Assembly: GCA_036245805.1 (NCBI GenBank)
Contig: BTRK01000004.1
Location: 29,993,541 to 30,057,540 of the forward strand
Direction: 5' to 3'
Origin: Pristionchus mayeri
Taxonomy: Eukaryota > Nematoda > Chromadorea > Rhabditida > Neodiplogasteridae
Length of the DNA: 64,000 bases
Shown: one piece after another, positions 1 through 11,113 of the stretch
Position numbering within the stretch: the stretch's first letter is position 1
Layout: every line of letters starts with the position of its first letter
Made by a program: the position numbers and the translations under genes
The notes under the pieces: generated by a model
Told to the model about the DNA's origin: nothing
Database searches by the model: none
The model's input: only the letters and a program-made list of their open reading frames with translations

Positions 1-84
1 ATTGATGGACTAGGGTGCTTTGTTTGCTTATTAGATAGGATGATTAGCGTAACCAACTCAACGACCCGATAACAGTAATCTAAC

Positions 85-1513
85 CTCTATCGGGGCACAG
101 TTGGACGTGAGATTGGCCGATTCACAGAGGGAACAGTCCAACGATGCTCCGCTTGGACATGTAGAGTGCGTGAGCTCCTTTCTCTCTTTTACCGGTGTGT
201 GCTCTGGATACGGTAGTCGACTAACCGACTGCATTGGGCGTGAATATGATATCGTGGGTGATCCACTGGCCGAATTGTTGGAGGAAGTGGTTGTACTTGG
301 TATCGAAGGCAGGGAGCGAAGCCTGAAACCGAAATCATTTTTAGAACTTCTAGCGCTAAAGAATACGATCGTTCCGATAACCTTGAATTCCTAACCTCAG
401 TGAATATCTTGTTGGAGATGTCTCTCGTTGAAGGCAACAGTCTGCCCCTCGCGGCTCTCCGACGAACAGAGTTGAATCCTGAACTTTTTATTGTTAGATG
501 GAAACGAGATCAGCTCATCAATAGTTACTCTATAGAGAAGTGAATAATGACTCACCATCATCATACTTGGTTTCTCCCATGAATCTCCTTATCTCACTCA
601 TGGTCGATCCTAATTCTCGATCGTCCGTGTCATCGTGATTACACCATCCAGAGATCGATCGATACGGGAAACTGGAAACGGATTATTATCCTTATGTTAT
701 CATAATCTTTGCATCAAATGTGAACAGTTTTTTCTGAGAAAACAAATCGATATCCTACTTCGCATCGCAGGTTGGCGGTCGTTCAATACACGATTCATCG
801 AGTGGATCCGAAGATGTGATCGTTCCCTGATTTGTCGAATTTGTCGTGTTTGATCCACCTACGGCTGTAGTCGGAGTTACCAGAGACTGAAATCGAGTAT
901 TATTCCACCTTTCAAATGAGCCATTGATTCGAAAGATGAACTCACGTATTGTCTAACGAGTTGTCTCTTCTTTCTGCTGTGTTCTGGTTTGAGATGTGAC
1001 TCGAGTTCAGCCAGAGCGTCCACCTATAGTGAGATTAGATGTGTTTGAATCAGTTCATTCAAATCTCTCACCCCTTTCATCGTGGTCAGAATCCCGGCAC
1101 CATTCTCTTCGACGAGTATCCGAGTCGTTTCCTGAAATGTTGCATTTAGGAATAAGAATGTGCATTGTAAGTTTCTCAAGTTGTCTAACCTGCAGGATGT
1201 CTCCGATCTTCTGTGCTTCTCTCGCCTCGAAACTCGCTCTCTGCATGTGAGGATGACTGTCTTCGCCTGAAATCACTAATCTTCCAACTTGTTCAGATAT
1301 ATTCAATCTCACCGATCGTTTCTCTAGCCACAACATTCATCAGATTGACATTCCGAATGGCCTGTTCCATAGCTACAGAAATCATCTCTTTCGGAGTCGC
1401 AACTTCCCCCATACTGCAAACATATATAGATCAATGTTTAATTTCAATAGAATGGAAAATGTAACTGACTGAAGAAATGCCGCAGAAAGAAGTAGGCATA
1501 GCCGCATGATCAT
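85..1513 (-). CDS. Animal haem peroxidase, secreted, N-terminal half (runs off left edge)
   Basis: Ten exons on the minus strand join in frame: 1470-1513, 1313-1413, 1190-1266, 1072-1131, 946-1023, 759-886, 556-671, 396-478, 226-322 and 85-146 (282 codons); the rest lies left of base 1. The protein opens with a hydrophobic signal peptide (MIMRLCLLLSAAFL). Around residue 115 is a basic RKKR site resembling a propeptide cleavage site. The peroxidase domain follows: YRSISGWCNHD matches the family's YR..DG.CNN motif, YDDGFNSVRRR and LLPSTRDIS are typical, and QFGQWITHD carries the distal haem histidine. CSLCESANLTSNCAPI matches the conserved cysteine segment after it. In nematodes such enzymes act outside the cell in cuticle cross-linking, moulting or defence (family knowledge). 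The last acceptor (base 146) was chosen to keep the conserved cysteines in frame. The proximal histidine would be outside the window. Confidence 0.85.
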
Positions 1514-1557
1514 TGTCAGGGGAAAATGACTTGAGAATGAGGAAGGGGAAGGAACAG

Positions 1558-1564
1558 TTTTATA
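1558..1564 (-). promoter_or_regulatory. TATA box of the peroxidase gene
   Basis: TATAAAA on the minus strand, followed by a pyrimidine-rich tract and the peroxidase start codon about 45 bases downstream. This is a good position for a core promoter with a very short leader. Confidence 0.5.
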
Positions 1565-2185
1565 CGCGAGAAAGGAGGTGAAGAGTCTGACACGAATGAC
1601 GAACGCGTGTTGATCGCGAGAGGGCGCCTATTAGTTTGTCGTTGTTTTCCATATTAATTATTGACGAGAATTGGTTTGTGACCGGAACTGATGAGTATTA
1701 CCACGTTATCGCCTACCATACTTATCTTTCGTCGATAATTATGTCGAGCAATTTCAATTTTTAGAATGAAATTTATATGATATGTATCGAATTGTGAACT
1801 TAGTGAATTTGTATTAGCTATGTGTTGTAGTACTAGGATTACGGATAATACATCTCTCTTAAATTATGCTTGTCAATAACAGAAGTTGTCTGCGAACTCA
1901 CTGCTCAATGAATCATCCGACAAGATAACAAGCACTCCATAAATATTTTACCAATTCTTTACCGCGTATTCTCCTTTCTTAACCTCTTCTTAAGATTGAT
2001 AAGTATTCTTTATCATGACATCAAAGAAAAAAAGGATTGAATGTGAATAGAACAGCATTGAGTGAATTGCGACGGATTACATCTTGGAGAGACGAATGGA
2101 ATCGAAAGATCCACACTTGACGAAACCATGGGAGACCTGGAATGAGGACGTATCAGAGCAGCTAATTTTATTTCCTCTGAATTTT
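1565..2185. other. Intergenic, AT-rich
   Basis: Upstream of the peroxidase and downstream of the next minus-strand gene. I see no convincing exon, RNA gene or repeat here. Confidence 0.5.
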
Positions 2186-2752
2186 TTAAAGGAAAAAAAG
2201 GTCCCTGACATCGTTGATTTCGTTGACAGCAGCTTGGACGAATTGAGTGACTCTCTGGCAGTGTTCAACCTCTCCCACCACACGGAATCGAACTCCGAAT
2301 CTGAGGAATTGATCATTGGAGAGGGGGTTCTCACTGAGGAAAGAACTCCTTCCACTCACTTTCCCTGTGCATTCTCGACCTCTCTATCGATTGCATTGAT
2401 GGTGTTGAAACTGAGACCAGAGGAAGAGGAAAAGGCGTGGATCTGATTAAGATTGAGTGAAATATAAGAAGATATGACTGTATTACCTCCTTCTCGACCT
2501 TGTCCATGTCTTGTTTGTGAGTGACTGGATTGAATGGCTTAGAAGAGACGATCACGGAGATGACGTCTTCAGAGAGGGAACGTCTCCTGGAGAACGGTGG
2601 TTGTTTCTACGAGTGGAATTCGATAGTAAATCGTACTTTCTCGAGGATCCTCCGCTTCCTCCAGATCCTCCTTCACTTCCTCCTCCTCCCTGACTTCCAC
2701 AAGCCGAAGTGAGAGCAATGAAGAAGAAGATGAAAGTAAGACGGGCGAACAT
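2186..2752 (-). CDS. Small secreted glycine-rich protein, unknown function
   Basis: Four exons (2637-2752, 2487-2586, 2360-2442, 2186-2300) give 137 residues with all splice phases agreeing. The start encodes a signal peptide (MFARLTFIFFFIALTSA), then a Gly/Ser linker of roughly 20 residues with many GG pairs, a dibasic KRR that could be a processing site, and a 95-residue domain of mixed polarity. I do not recognise this domain. A TATA box lies about 95 bases upstream of the start. A plus-strand secreted-peptide gene (3132) with a similar leader ending in ACGS and a Gly/Ser stretch is divergently arranged, so the two could be old duplicates. The 3' end is the least certain part, because the stop lies in a T-rich stretch that could also be read as an intron start. 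Confidence 0.6.
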
Positions 2753-2845
2753 TTTCTGAAATTCGAATGGATTGATTAGACACAATTGAATGAACGAGCG
2801 AAGGAAGTTGGTATTGAACCTGATGCTCCTGATTGGAGCAGCTCC

Positions 2846-2852
2846 TTTTATA
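2846..2852 (-). promoter_or_regulatory. TATA box upstream of the glycine-rich secreted protein
   Basis: TATAAAAGG reads on the minus strand about 95 bases before the start codon at 2752. Confidence 0.4.
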
Positions 2853-3131
2853 GGACACCTCTGCATTGTCATAGGATCGTTGTATATCCAGAGAGCTAGA
2901 TCAGGTACAAGTTCCCCTTCGTCCTGCATCAACTGCTCTCTTCGATTCACACACTATTTCTCCTCGACGATCACTCAACATTGATCGTAGTCGTTAGAAG
3001 GAATCGTTTAGCGCCTTTCTCGTGGGCTTTTTCAAAGACGTCCATAGGCAATTGAGGGATCGAGGCAAACTTTAAAGATCGAAAGGGTAAACTGAATGCC
3101 TGTGACGCCCAAATCTGCACCGCTCTCGAAA

Positions 3132-3498
3132 ATGCGATCTGCATTTATCCTCACTTTAATAGTTCTCATCACGTTCGCTTGTGGATCTTTCGGTATGTTA
3201 TTGTATAATATATTGATCAATTTATCTACTAGGCGGGTCTTCCTCCGATGAGGAACGAAGCGGAGAAAGGATAGACAGGTGACAAATAAACAAATTGATT
3301 AGTTCCTAGTCTAGGAATTAGTAAAATCGAGAAATTTTCAGTGAAGATCTACAAATTCTTCCTTTTCTCGCTCCTCAGAGAACCGGTCAGCGTTTACTAT
3401 TCCGACAGGTACGAAACATCGTAAATTGGGAGCACGTGAATTTATTACAGATCGATTTTCCATTATCTGCGACAGGGGGGAGGCTACTGAACATGTGA
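3132..3498 (+). CDS. Small secreted peptide, 73 residues, unknown
   Basis: Four short exons (3132-3192, 3233-3278, 3342-3408, 3451-3498) splice in frame to 73 codons plus stop. The protein has a strong signal peptide (MRSAFILTLIVLITFA) and then CGSFGGSSSDEE. The remainder contains several arginines (QRTGQR, GGR) and no long domain. The size and basic spacing fit a secreted peptide or peptide precursor, but no known neuropeptide motif is visible. The leader resembles that of the divergent neighbour at 2186-2752. The gap between the two starts (379 bases) could be a shared promoter region. No homologue recognised. Confidence 0.45.
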
Positions 3499-3838
3499 TA
3501 CGTAATTGCTGCATCTATGACTTTTATCATTATTTCGCATATCTTACATTTATTTTTATTGTATGCTACGATGAAAAACCCATAAAATGAAAAGCATTGA
3601 AAATTGCATTCGCATTTTCAGTGATCTAACATTCTTGCACAGCATTCATCACAATGGGCTGCACTGACAAACCCCAAACTACCCCCGATAAGGGCCAGAA
3701 GGGGGCAGGGCGCTCTCTCCCTTTCGTGTGTGTTCTGTGGTGCTAGCCAGACGAAAGATAAGATGAGAGTGATGAAAGGGGTCAGTGATGTGAAGCAGTG
3801 CGTCCATAACCGGCTGAGCAGTTGGTTATCGATTGACG
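3499..3838. other. Gap between secreted-peptide and membrane-protein genes
   Basis: Mostly noncoding. A short open segment starts at ATG 3655 (MGCTDKPQTTPDK) and stops within 30 codons. It could be an untranslated or alternative first exon of the membrane-protein gene that follows, but no splice joins it in frame convincingly. Confidence 0.3.
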
Positions 3839-6800
3839 ATGGCCAATCAAGAGATCCTCGGATGCCATGTTACGGTAGGCCATCGATCTGACCCAACTTA
3901 ATGCTACCGAACCTTTCAGAGCGTTTCGATCATTTTCGTTTCGCTCACATTCCTTGCGAATGTTCTGATAATCGGAGGGACGACGTTCATTGAGCTCAGT
4001 CTCCCCGTTCTCCTCGCTGTGGTGAGCATAGTATCGGAGTGCTGCAATTGGTCTTTAATCTTTTGTAGATCACGATCGCAGTGGTCGAAATAACAACATG
4101 TGGCATGCACATTGTGGCTATTCGCGAGGGTACCTCCAGGATGGTCCTTCCAAATATTGCTGTGTCGGTGAGCTCTATTTATCGCTCGCCATTTTCCCTA
4201 CAATATTTTCGTGTTCTTGAATCATTTTCCATCTAAAATTATAAGCTTACAATTATTCTTGGATGATTTCTAACAGAGATTTTAATTCGTTTGTAACAAG
4301 TGTATCACGAGTTAGTGGATGAAAAATTACCCCCTCGGGAACATTTTCAAAAAAGTTTTGCCAGATTCGGCTCGTATTATAGTATTAGCATACACTAGAT
4401 GTAAGATTTCGATAAATATGGTTCATCGGTCCCAGAGCCGGCTTTTAGAAATTTTCCGGTTTTGCACCCGGCTATGATGTATCTCAGCTCCCAGATGAGC
4501 TAGAAAGATGGCACTGGGCTCAAAATGTGTGGAAAATTATTTCCAAAAACTTTTATGTTCCATGCAAAGCGATCAGGTAAATATTGGATTCAGGCGAACG
4601 AAAAAACTACTTTTGGTTAAAAATTAAAATTATTTTCTCTATGAAGTGGTAGAGTGATACAGATTTTTAATGCAGATTATGGAAGAACATGTGTCTATGT
4701 ATAATATAAATATATAAAAACCCAATTCGAAGAGGCTTGTACTTGGCATTTTTTATTCAAACATGCCACTATGAAGAAAAAGTCGAAAAAATGACTTTCT
4801 CGAAACTCTGATTTTTATTCGTGTAACATTCAAATATTGTTGTTGCTGAAAAGTAAGCGTAGGAAATCGTGTTTTGGAGCATTGTTCTTTGAGGATGAGC
4901 GCGACGTGACAAGATATTTTACAAGTGTAAAAAAATTTGAATATAAATTTTGTAATCAAACAATGCGAGTATAACCCTGCTCCAAAACACGATTTCCTAC
5001 GCTTACTTTTCAGCAACAACAATATTTGAATGTTACACGAATAAAAATCAGAGTTTCGAGAAAGTCATTTTTTCGACTTTTTCTTCATAGTGGCATGCGT
5101 GCGTAAAAATTGCCAAGTACAAGCCGCTTCGAATTGGGTTTTTATATTTTTATATTATACATAGACCCATGTTCTTCCATAATCTGTATTAAAAATCTGT
5201 ATCACTCTACCACTTGATAGAGAAAATAATTTTAATTTTTAACCAAAAGTGGTTTTTTCGTTCGGCTGAATCCAACGTTTACCTAATCGTTTTGGATGGA
5301 ACATAAAAGTTTTTGGAAATAATTTTCCACACATTTTGAACCCAGTGCCATCTTTCTAGCTCATCTGGGAGCTGAGATACATCATAGCCGGGTGCAAAAC
5401 CGGAAAATTTCTAAAAGCCGGCTCTGGGACCGATGAACCATATTTATCGAAATCTCACGTCTGGTGTATGCTAACACTATAATATGAGTCGAATCTGGCA
5501 AAACTTTATTGAAAATGTTCCCGCACACGTCCGGTGACTCGTGAGACACGTGGTAAATCATCATCGTTTGTAAAAAAATTGAGGCTTTCAACATCCTTCT
5601 CTCAGCGGCACTCTGCGTATTGTCTATTATCGACGTCACTTCTAGAAATCGAACGATGGGAGCCGAGGTTAGATCGACTATAATCAATTGTGATCACCGA
5701 CTGGTGGAAAATCCTTGCTTTCCGAGAACGTCAGCCTGTTTGATTCATGTGAACAAACAGAGAAGGGAAACTAACAAAGCTATGATGATTTTCTATTAAA
5801 GCCTGATTGTAGTAGGAAGTGATGAGTTTACGACCTCAGCTGACATCAATGAATGTGGGCTAGTTCATCAGAACCCCTTCAGGTTCTCCTAGTCATCTCT
5901 CCCGAGAGTCTTGCCGTAGCTGACAACGACGATGGAGATGTCTCATCGCAGCTGAGCAACTCAGCTCGTTAGATTTTCCTCACTTTACGATTGATATATC
6001 TCGAGATTATGAAATAAACTATGCAGAAAAGACGAAAGATGATGATTGCAGCAATTCTGACGGTCTCCATCCTGCTCTCGACTCTCTACGTCGTCGCTAT
6101 TCTACTCAACGCCTTCATACTGCATGTACACGTGAAGTGAGAATATCTTCGAATCATTGTTTGTTCAATTGTATTATACAAGAACGGGTGCAAAAGGATA
6201 ATTTTAGTTAATCCAATCATATTGAGGTGCTACCGTTACCTCTTCTTCACTGAGACTCAGTTCACACAATGGTGAGTAAAGAGTGGAGTAATTTCAAGTA
6301 TATTCAAGTGTATTTTGGAACCATTTGAATACTTCGTAGATCAATGTAGCACGGATGTTCCTGGTCATATAAAAATATCAGGTTGTAACATAAGTTTTGT
6401 CGCGTCCAATCTCTTATGCATTTTAACCTCAGAAATTCTTCGAATTAATTTAATCTCAATTTCGTTATTCATCATCAGTGAGGGCCTTCGTACTCTTTCT
6501 TACGTGCTTTACTTCAGTCCTGTCAAGGCAGTTGAGGAGGCACATTAGTCAGACAAAGTTGTACTGAGATAAGGATTAGAAATCATTTTCACGCATCAGC
6601 TCTTCTTGAAAAGGATAAATTATGCCGATTTTGTGTGATTTGCGTAAAGTACTACATATGTGCATAATTTTGAACCACTCAAGTATAATGACAAACGAAA
6701 ATCGTTCTAGAAATGTAGACGAGTTTGTATAATGTGGATGGTTGGTGACGGTCGCGAAAACTTTCGCAAGCCGAATTTTCTTCTCAGTAGATATCCAGAT

Positions 6801-7809
6801 CCAAATAGTGGTGGAATATAGTTCACCCAAAGTGGTCAGTGTGCAGACAAAGTTTGGGGTAGATTGGGTTCTGTTGAGATAAGTGGCTCCATTCAGAACG
6901 ATGGTATGTAAATTAAACTACTGAAATCGGCACTTTGTTCATATTCCTACCTCGCACACATGTTCAATATCTGATTTGTTGTGTCCATCCGAACCATAAA
7001 CCCTTCCCTTACTAGTATCTACTTGGGATAAGTTTGGAAATAAATAGCTTTTGAATGACAATCTTTAATTCGAAACACCTAAACTTGCAAATTTTGGTAA
7101 AATTGTGCGCGAATTGAATTAATAAAAATTCAAATTTCCCACAAGTGGAGTGTTCTTTCTCTCACTTGTTTAATGATAAATTATACCTCCATGAGTGGTA
7201 ATTGAACGCACTTATGTTAGTCACTGTTGTTGCAATTCTGGATTCAGAAGAGTTGGTCAAGTTGGCTACGAATCAGCGGCTAACCTTACACTCAGTGAAG
7301 TATATCTTTGGTTCCGCTCAACATAGCACCATATCTGGCGTATATTTTGAAAGAGCATTGACGGGGTATATCACCATGCTGTAGAAGTTTGGTTCATTAT
7401 TCATCTCTGCGAACTAGCACCCGATCAAACGAATTAATAAAATCTGCACCAAATTTAAATCAGTTCATATTAATATTTTTCGCATAGCCAGCGTGCGCAG
7501 TTCAGCTCTACCCTATGGTTTGAATGTGCATGAACACCCCAAACATATACTAGGAGGTCAGGCATTGATAATGTTTGAGAAGTATCCTTCATGGAAATAT
7601 TGTGAACCTCCGAAATGCGACAAAACTTATGTTACAACCTAATATATCAACGACATCCTTCAAGGTCGGATAACGAATCGCGAGCTTCTCTCTTTCCGGA
7701 ACTCACTGAGAAAGAGGAAGATTGGGAATGGTCTGAGAAGACGAGATCTATCACAAGGATCAAGGAGGAGGACGAGGACGACTTCTACTATCGATATCTC
7801 AATGAGTGA
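3839..7809 (+). CDS. Small multi-pass membrane protein with acidic cytoplasmic tail
   Basis: Proposed exons 3839-3874, 3920-4021, 4069-4167, 6027-6136, 6227-6271 and 7665-7809 join in phase (178 residues). Three long hydrophobic segments are seen: about residues 13-35 (SIIFVSLTFLANVLIIGG), 38-60 (LLAVITIAVVEITTCG) and 82-110 (MIAAILTVSILLSTLYVV). A basic KRRK precedes the third. The last exon encodes a charged tail rich in Glu, Asp and Arg ending FYYRYLNE. Intron 3 (1.9 kb) holds a foldback element and intron 5 (1.4 kb) a mariner remnant. Removing these leaves ordinary short nematode introns, which supports the model. Family not recognised. Joining exon 3 to exon 4 across the foldback is the weakest step, and exon 4 onwards could be a separate gene. 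Confidence 0.45.
4290..5580. mobile_element. Foldback (large inverted repeat) element 1
   Basis: Two arms of about 590 bases (4290-4886 and 4978-5580) are imperfect reverse complements around a 90-base loop. For example, 4855-4886 (AAGCGTAGGAAATCG) mirrors 4978-5010, and the segment with GAGCCGGCTTTTAGAAATTT near 4435 mirrors 5410-5430. There is no coding capacity. It lies in an intron of the membrane-protein gene. A single-armed relative occurs at 52270-52510. Confidence 0.8.
6380..7640. mobile_element. Degenerate mariner-type element A
   Basis: The ends are inverted copies of AGGTTGTAACATAAGTTTTG (left 6380, right ending 7640), followed by TCGC, flanked by TA. The length of about 1.26 kb is that of a full mariner, but no transposase frame survives. 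It lies in the last intron of the membrane-protein gene. Confidence 0.75.
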
Positions 7810-8052
7810 TAGGGAGATCGATCTGTACATTTCACATATATCGCTCACGGTACTGACAATGACGGAAATAAATACTGAGAGATTCTTCATGTTGCAGTAG
7901 CAGTTTTTTTTCGAAAATTATTTAGTTATTAGTTATCAAATTGATTTGCAATTTTGGACAATAATTTATCTAGAAAAACGATATACAACAAATGAAAGAA
8001 CCTAATAAAAAATATATATGAAGATAACAAAGCGTTAAATAGGATATAATAT

Positions 8053-9748
8053 TTATAGCGATGTTTCCTTTTTATCGGAGCCTTCCTGTAGTACCTTCCT
8101 GTGGAAGGCTTGTGCGCTGATGTTCTGAAAACATATCTTATCGTTATCTATCGAGTAATAACTTAGACAGAAATAAAGTTGGCTTTCACATAATGGCAGA
8201 GTAGAACTGAATTCTTACGTATCGTCCTGCTTTGGTTGCGAATTTCCTCTTGAGCACACACACGGGGAAGGACTGAGTGGAAATCTTGAGCTTCTGCTGG
8301 ATAAGATCTCAAAGGGATTTATTTAATACCATTCTAATTATTTGTCATTTACTTGGTGTAAACACACTTACTATTTTTCTGGACGGTACGTTTGACACTC
8401 TTGGCGCATTGGAATCTCTCAGGGTGCGATTTCCTGATTGCAGCGACCATCTTCGCCTCAGCATGGAAGGGAAATTCCTTCTCCAGTCTCTCCATTGCAT
8501 CCATTCTGGGAACATCGGGAATTGATGGAGGGGTAGCAGGAGTCTGAAATTTATTTGATATTATTGTTATACGAATACGGGATTTTTTCGACGATGTAAA
8601 CTCACGGTCTGGGTAGTGGACAAAACGGCAATAGACAAAACGGCAAATGAACGCCGTTCGCTTGCGATTCAAGGTAGCGACTTGGGAGTTGTTTCATTGT
8701 TACCAGTGTATGCTCCCCTACATTGACATGTGTAAGTATTGCTACCAGGCGATCTTGAGTTTCACTCCATCTCTATGTATAGGGGTTCATGGTCCAAAAT
8801 TGGGAATTTGAGAGGAAAATCGTAGTTTGATAAATACCAAATACCGTAACCAATCGATAATTATATTACTTGATTAAAGTAGATTCTGGGGTACTGAAAT
8901 AACGATTGGTTATGGCATTTGGTGTTTATCTAACCATCATTTTCCTCTCAAATTCCGAATATTGAACCATGAACCCCTATACATAGATATGGAGTGAAAC
9001 TCAAGATCGCCTGGTAGCAAGACTTAAATATGCAAATGTAGGGGAGCACCCACTGGTAACAATGAAGCAACTCCCAAGTCGCTACCTTGAATCGCAAGCG
9101 AACGGCGTTCATTTGCCGTTTTGTCCATTGCCGTTTTGTCCACTACCCCACGGTCTTTGCCGCAGGTCGTTTAAGTGTGCCTGGAAACGCGACGGGCTTC
9201 TCGGCATTATTCGCAGTTTCTTTAGTTTCTTTGATGAGAACTCCTCCTTTGCGAATGTCTTGACTCTTCATGAGGCAGCCAGACTGAAAATGTATTTTTT
9301 CAATCTCTGTATTACGAAAGACTTCATCAGAAATTATCCTCAATTTGAGTAATGTATACTTTGGAATATATAGTCAAATTGATGATACTCACTGTATGGT
9401 CGTGGTTCAGCGTGCAGAGAGGATTTCTTCTAGGAGGAGCAGGAATCACAATGTTGTAAACCTGCGAGAATTATGTCTCAACTCTCTCTATCATCGAACA
9501 ATTGGTTACTCACCACTAGTCCATTGAGCTCTACTCCTCTTCCATCACTTGAACAATCTGGGAAATTGAAATGAGAAGAGAAGGGAGGTCGAACAGGAAT
9601 ACAGATGAGAGGAGAGAATGAGGAACCTGCAATTGGTCAGTATTTTTCATAAATTATTGTAGTTAATACTTAGTAGAATAGTTGAATACTGATTGAGCTT
9701 ACCATTGAATTTGTCATTGACCGAGCACGGGAGATGTTCGAACTGCAT
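8053..9748 (-). CDS. Unknown protein, paralogue of the gene at 13742-14441
   Basis: Seven exons (9703-9748, 9514-9626, 9393-9461, 9152-9283, 8372-8543, 8219-8307, 8053-8124) give 230 residues in frame. The conserved part is the last three exons. MERLEKEFPFHAEAK, IRKSHPERF, LKISTQSFPVCVLKRKF and a short helical C-terminus align with MARMEKEFPFHSVAK, AKKHPERL, LNVSIQSQPICVLKKNF of the paralogue, with both intron phases and the 89-base exon length identical. The N-terminal exons are proline/cysteine bearing (CIPVRPP, IPAPPRRNPLC). No signal peptide is evident from the chosen start, which follows a CT-rich tract, so an upstream exon is possible. The fourth intron contains a palindromic transposon that landed on the splice donor. 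The function is unknown; the protein is basic and Lys-rich. Confidence 0.6.
8611..9148. mobile_element. Palindromic element 2 with 8-bp target duplication
   Basis: 538 bases, almost entirely one inverted repeat (arms about 245 bases). The ends read GGGTAGTGGACAAAACGGCA and its reverse complement. The flanking 8-mer CACGGTCT occurs at 8603-8610 and again at 9149-9156, a perfect target duplication. Element-free, the site would read as an exon end followed by a GTGAGT donor. No coding frame. Confidence 0.9.
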
Positions 9749-10205
9749 TTCGAAGAATGAGAGAAAGAGAGAGAGAGAGGCAAGTCGAGAGAGGGAGTGA
9801 TGATCGAATGAGGGACTGATGGATAGAGCCTCCTTCCAGCCTCCCACTGGAAGCTCCTCCGTTTACAATGGGTGACTGGAGGAATCCGTTCTCACCTCCC
9901 TCTTGGAAGCAGTATACCCATGGGCATCCAGATACCCAGATCACTAGCTATAAATTATCAACAGATCGTAAAGTTGTGACGATTGACTTCCTACCCTGTA
10001 GAACCTAGAGTTCAATTTTCCAAGAAAAATTATATATCGATAAAATCAAAAGTATACAGCAAGTTTAATTTAGTCCATGTCGTTTCGACCGTCACTAACC
10101 AGTCCTTTATCACCACTAAGACCAACTTCCGTGGGATAGAGGTCAGCGATCGAAGAACAAACTACAGCCCTATCATACATCATCACATTTTTTTCATAAA
10201 AAAAT
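9749..10205. other. 5' flank of the minus-strand unknown gene
   Basis: Contains a CT/GA-rich tract (9760-9790) next to the start codon and a segment (9830-9965) resembling 13495-13620 upstream of the plus-strand paralogue: both carry an AATTTATxxCTAGTGA-like stretch, a GTGAGAACGGA stretch and GCTTCC blocks. It is probably a shared ancestral promoter. Confidence 0.4.
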
Positions 10206-10239
10206 TTGTTTTTTATAAATCGTTTTCAGGTCGCAGCAA

Positions 10240-10890
10240 TTCAGAAAATGAGTCGAGCTATAAATAAGGGACACTTCTATTCCAGCAATATTTCTCATTC
10301 CCTCTTCTCCTTATTTTCAAACACGCATGTGTCAATGACGTACAGTGGTCGAGCGAGAGATGAGACGGGGAAGAGATATCAGAGACATCGCCATAGCTAC
10401 CATCACGAGAATCTTGGATTCCTCTCACTTCTTCTGGTTTTTACTACTTTCGATATTCATTCACCTCTCACTTCGATTGATCGTTGATCTCTGCTGATCG
10501 AAGTTTTCCAATTCCATGTGCATACACCGCCTCAGTGATCTCTGCTTACTCAATGATTCGTAAAAAATCATTGACAACAAAAAACTTTCAATAATATCAA
10601 CTGCATCCTCTTCAAGATCCTCCTCATGACCGTAAATCGATTCCAATGATATTAGTTGTAACTTTCCTATTTTACAGAACCAGTCAAAGATCATCTCGGC
10701 ATCAGACTATTTAGTAAAGGACATGGGGGATCTTCGAGTCAAAGCATATTCCTTCAATCATCTTTGCTGTCGCATTCTACCGCAGACTTGATCTCCTTTG
10801 CCGAACACCATCCCACTTTTGTTGCAGAACTAAAAATAAATGTTTGATATGGTCTAGTTTATTTCCGAATATTTTCATTAAACTAGAGAC
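10240..10890. repeat. Duplicated segment, copy 1
   Basis: Shares ordered blocks with 12370-12975 in the same orientation: AAAATGAGTCGA, CCCTCTTCTCCTTATT, CGATTGATCGTTGATCT, CCAATTCCATGTGCATACACC, GTTGCAGAACTAAAAATAAA. Divergence is perhaps 25-30 percent by eye. I see no clear reading frame in either copy. Confidence 0.6.
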
Positions 10891-11045
10891 CTTCGGTCGC
10901 TTCGTCGTTCGCGGGGATGTGTGCTAAGTATAAAAGTTGGACGCGACTGTTGAGAGCAGGCTTAAAACGTTGTAAAAGGCTCGTGAGGCCTCGGGCAATT
11001 CGAAAAAGTGGCAATCGGGCTCTGCTCCGCTCTACCCCATCTTAT
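10891..11045. other. GC-rich island of unknown nature
   Basis: About 155 bases clearly richer in G and C than the surrounding AT-rich DNA (TCGCTTCGTCGTTCGCGGGG at the start, GCTCTGCTCCGCTCTACCCC at the end). It could be a fragment of a mobile element or a structured RNA. No tRNA or known RNA recognised. Confidence 0.3.
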
Positions 11046-11113
11046 AATGTTCACCTCGTTTCTCATCTAGTCTTCTATTTGGCCATAGCAGCTATTCGAT
11101 TTTAAGTGATATC

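Noticed and set aside
2084..2446. 120-codon plus-strand open frame
   Set aside because: Antisense to the well-supported four-exon secreted gene; a shadow frame.
2790..2984. Plus-strand hydrophobic open frame (MNERRKLVLNLMLLIGAAPF...)
   Set aside because: It overlaps the promoter and TATA box of the minus-strand secreted gene, has no splice partners, and the opposite strand is equally open.
10891..11045. tRNA, rRNA or spliced-leader RNA in the GC-rich island
   Set aside because: No cloverleaf, no recognisable rRNA segment and no spliced-leader sequence could be found by eye.
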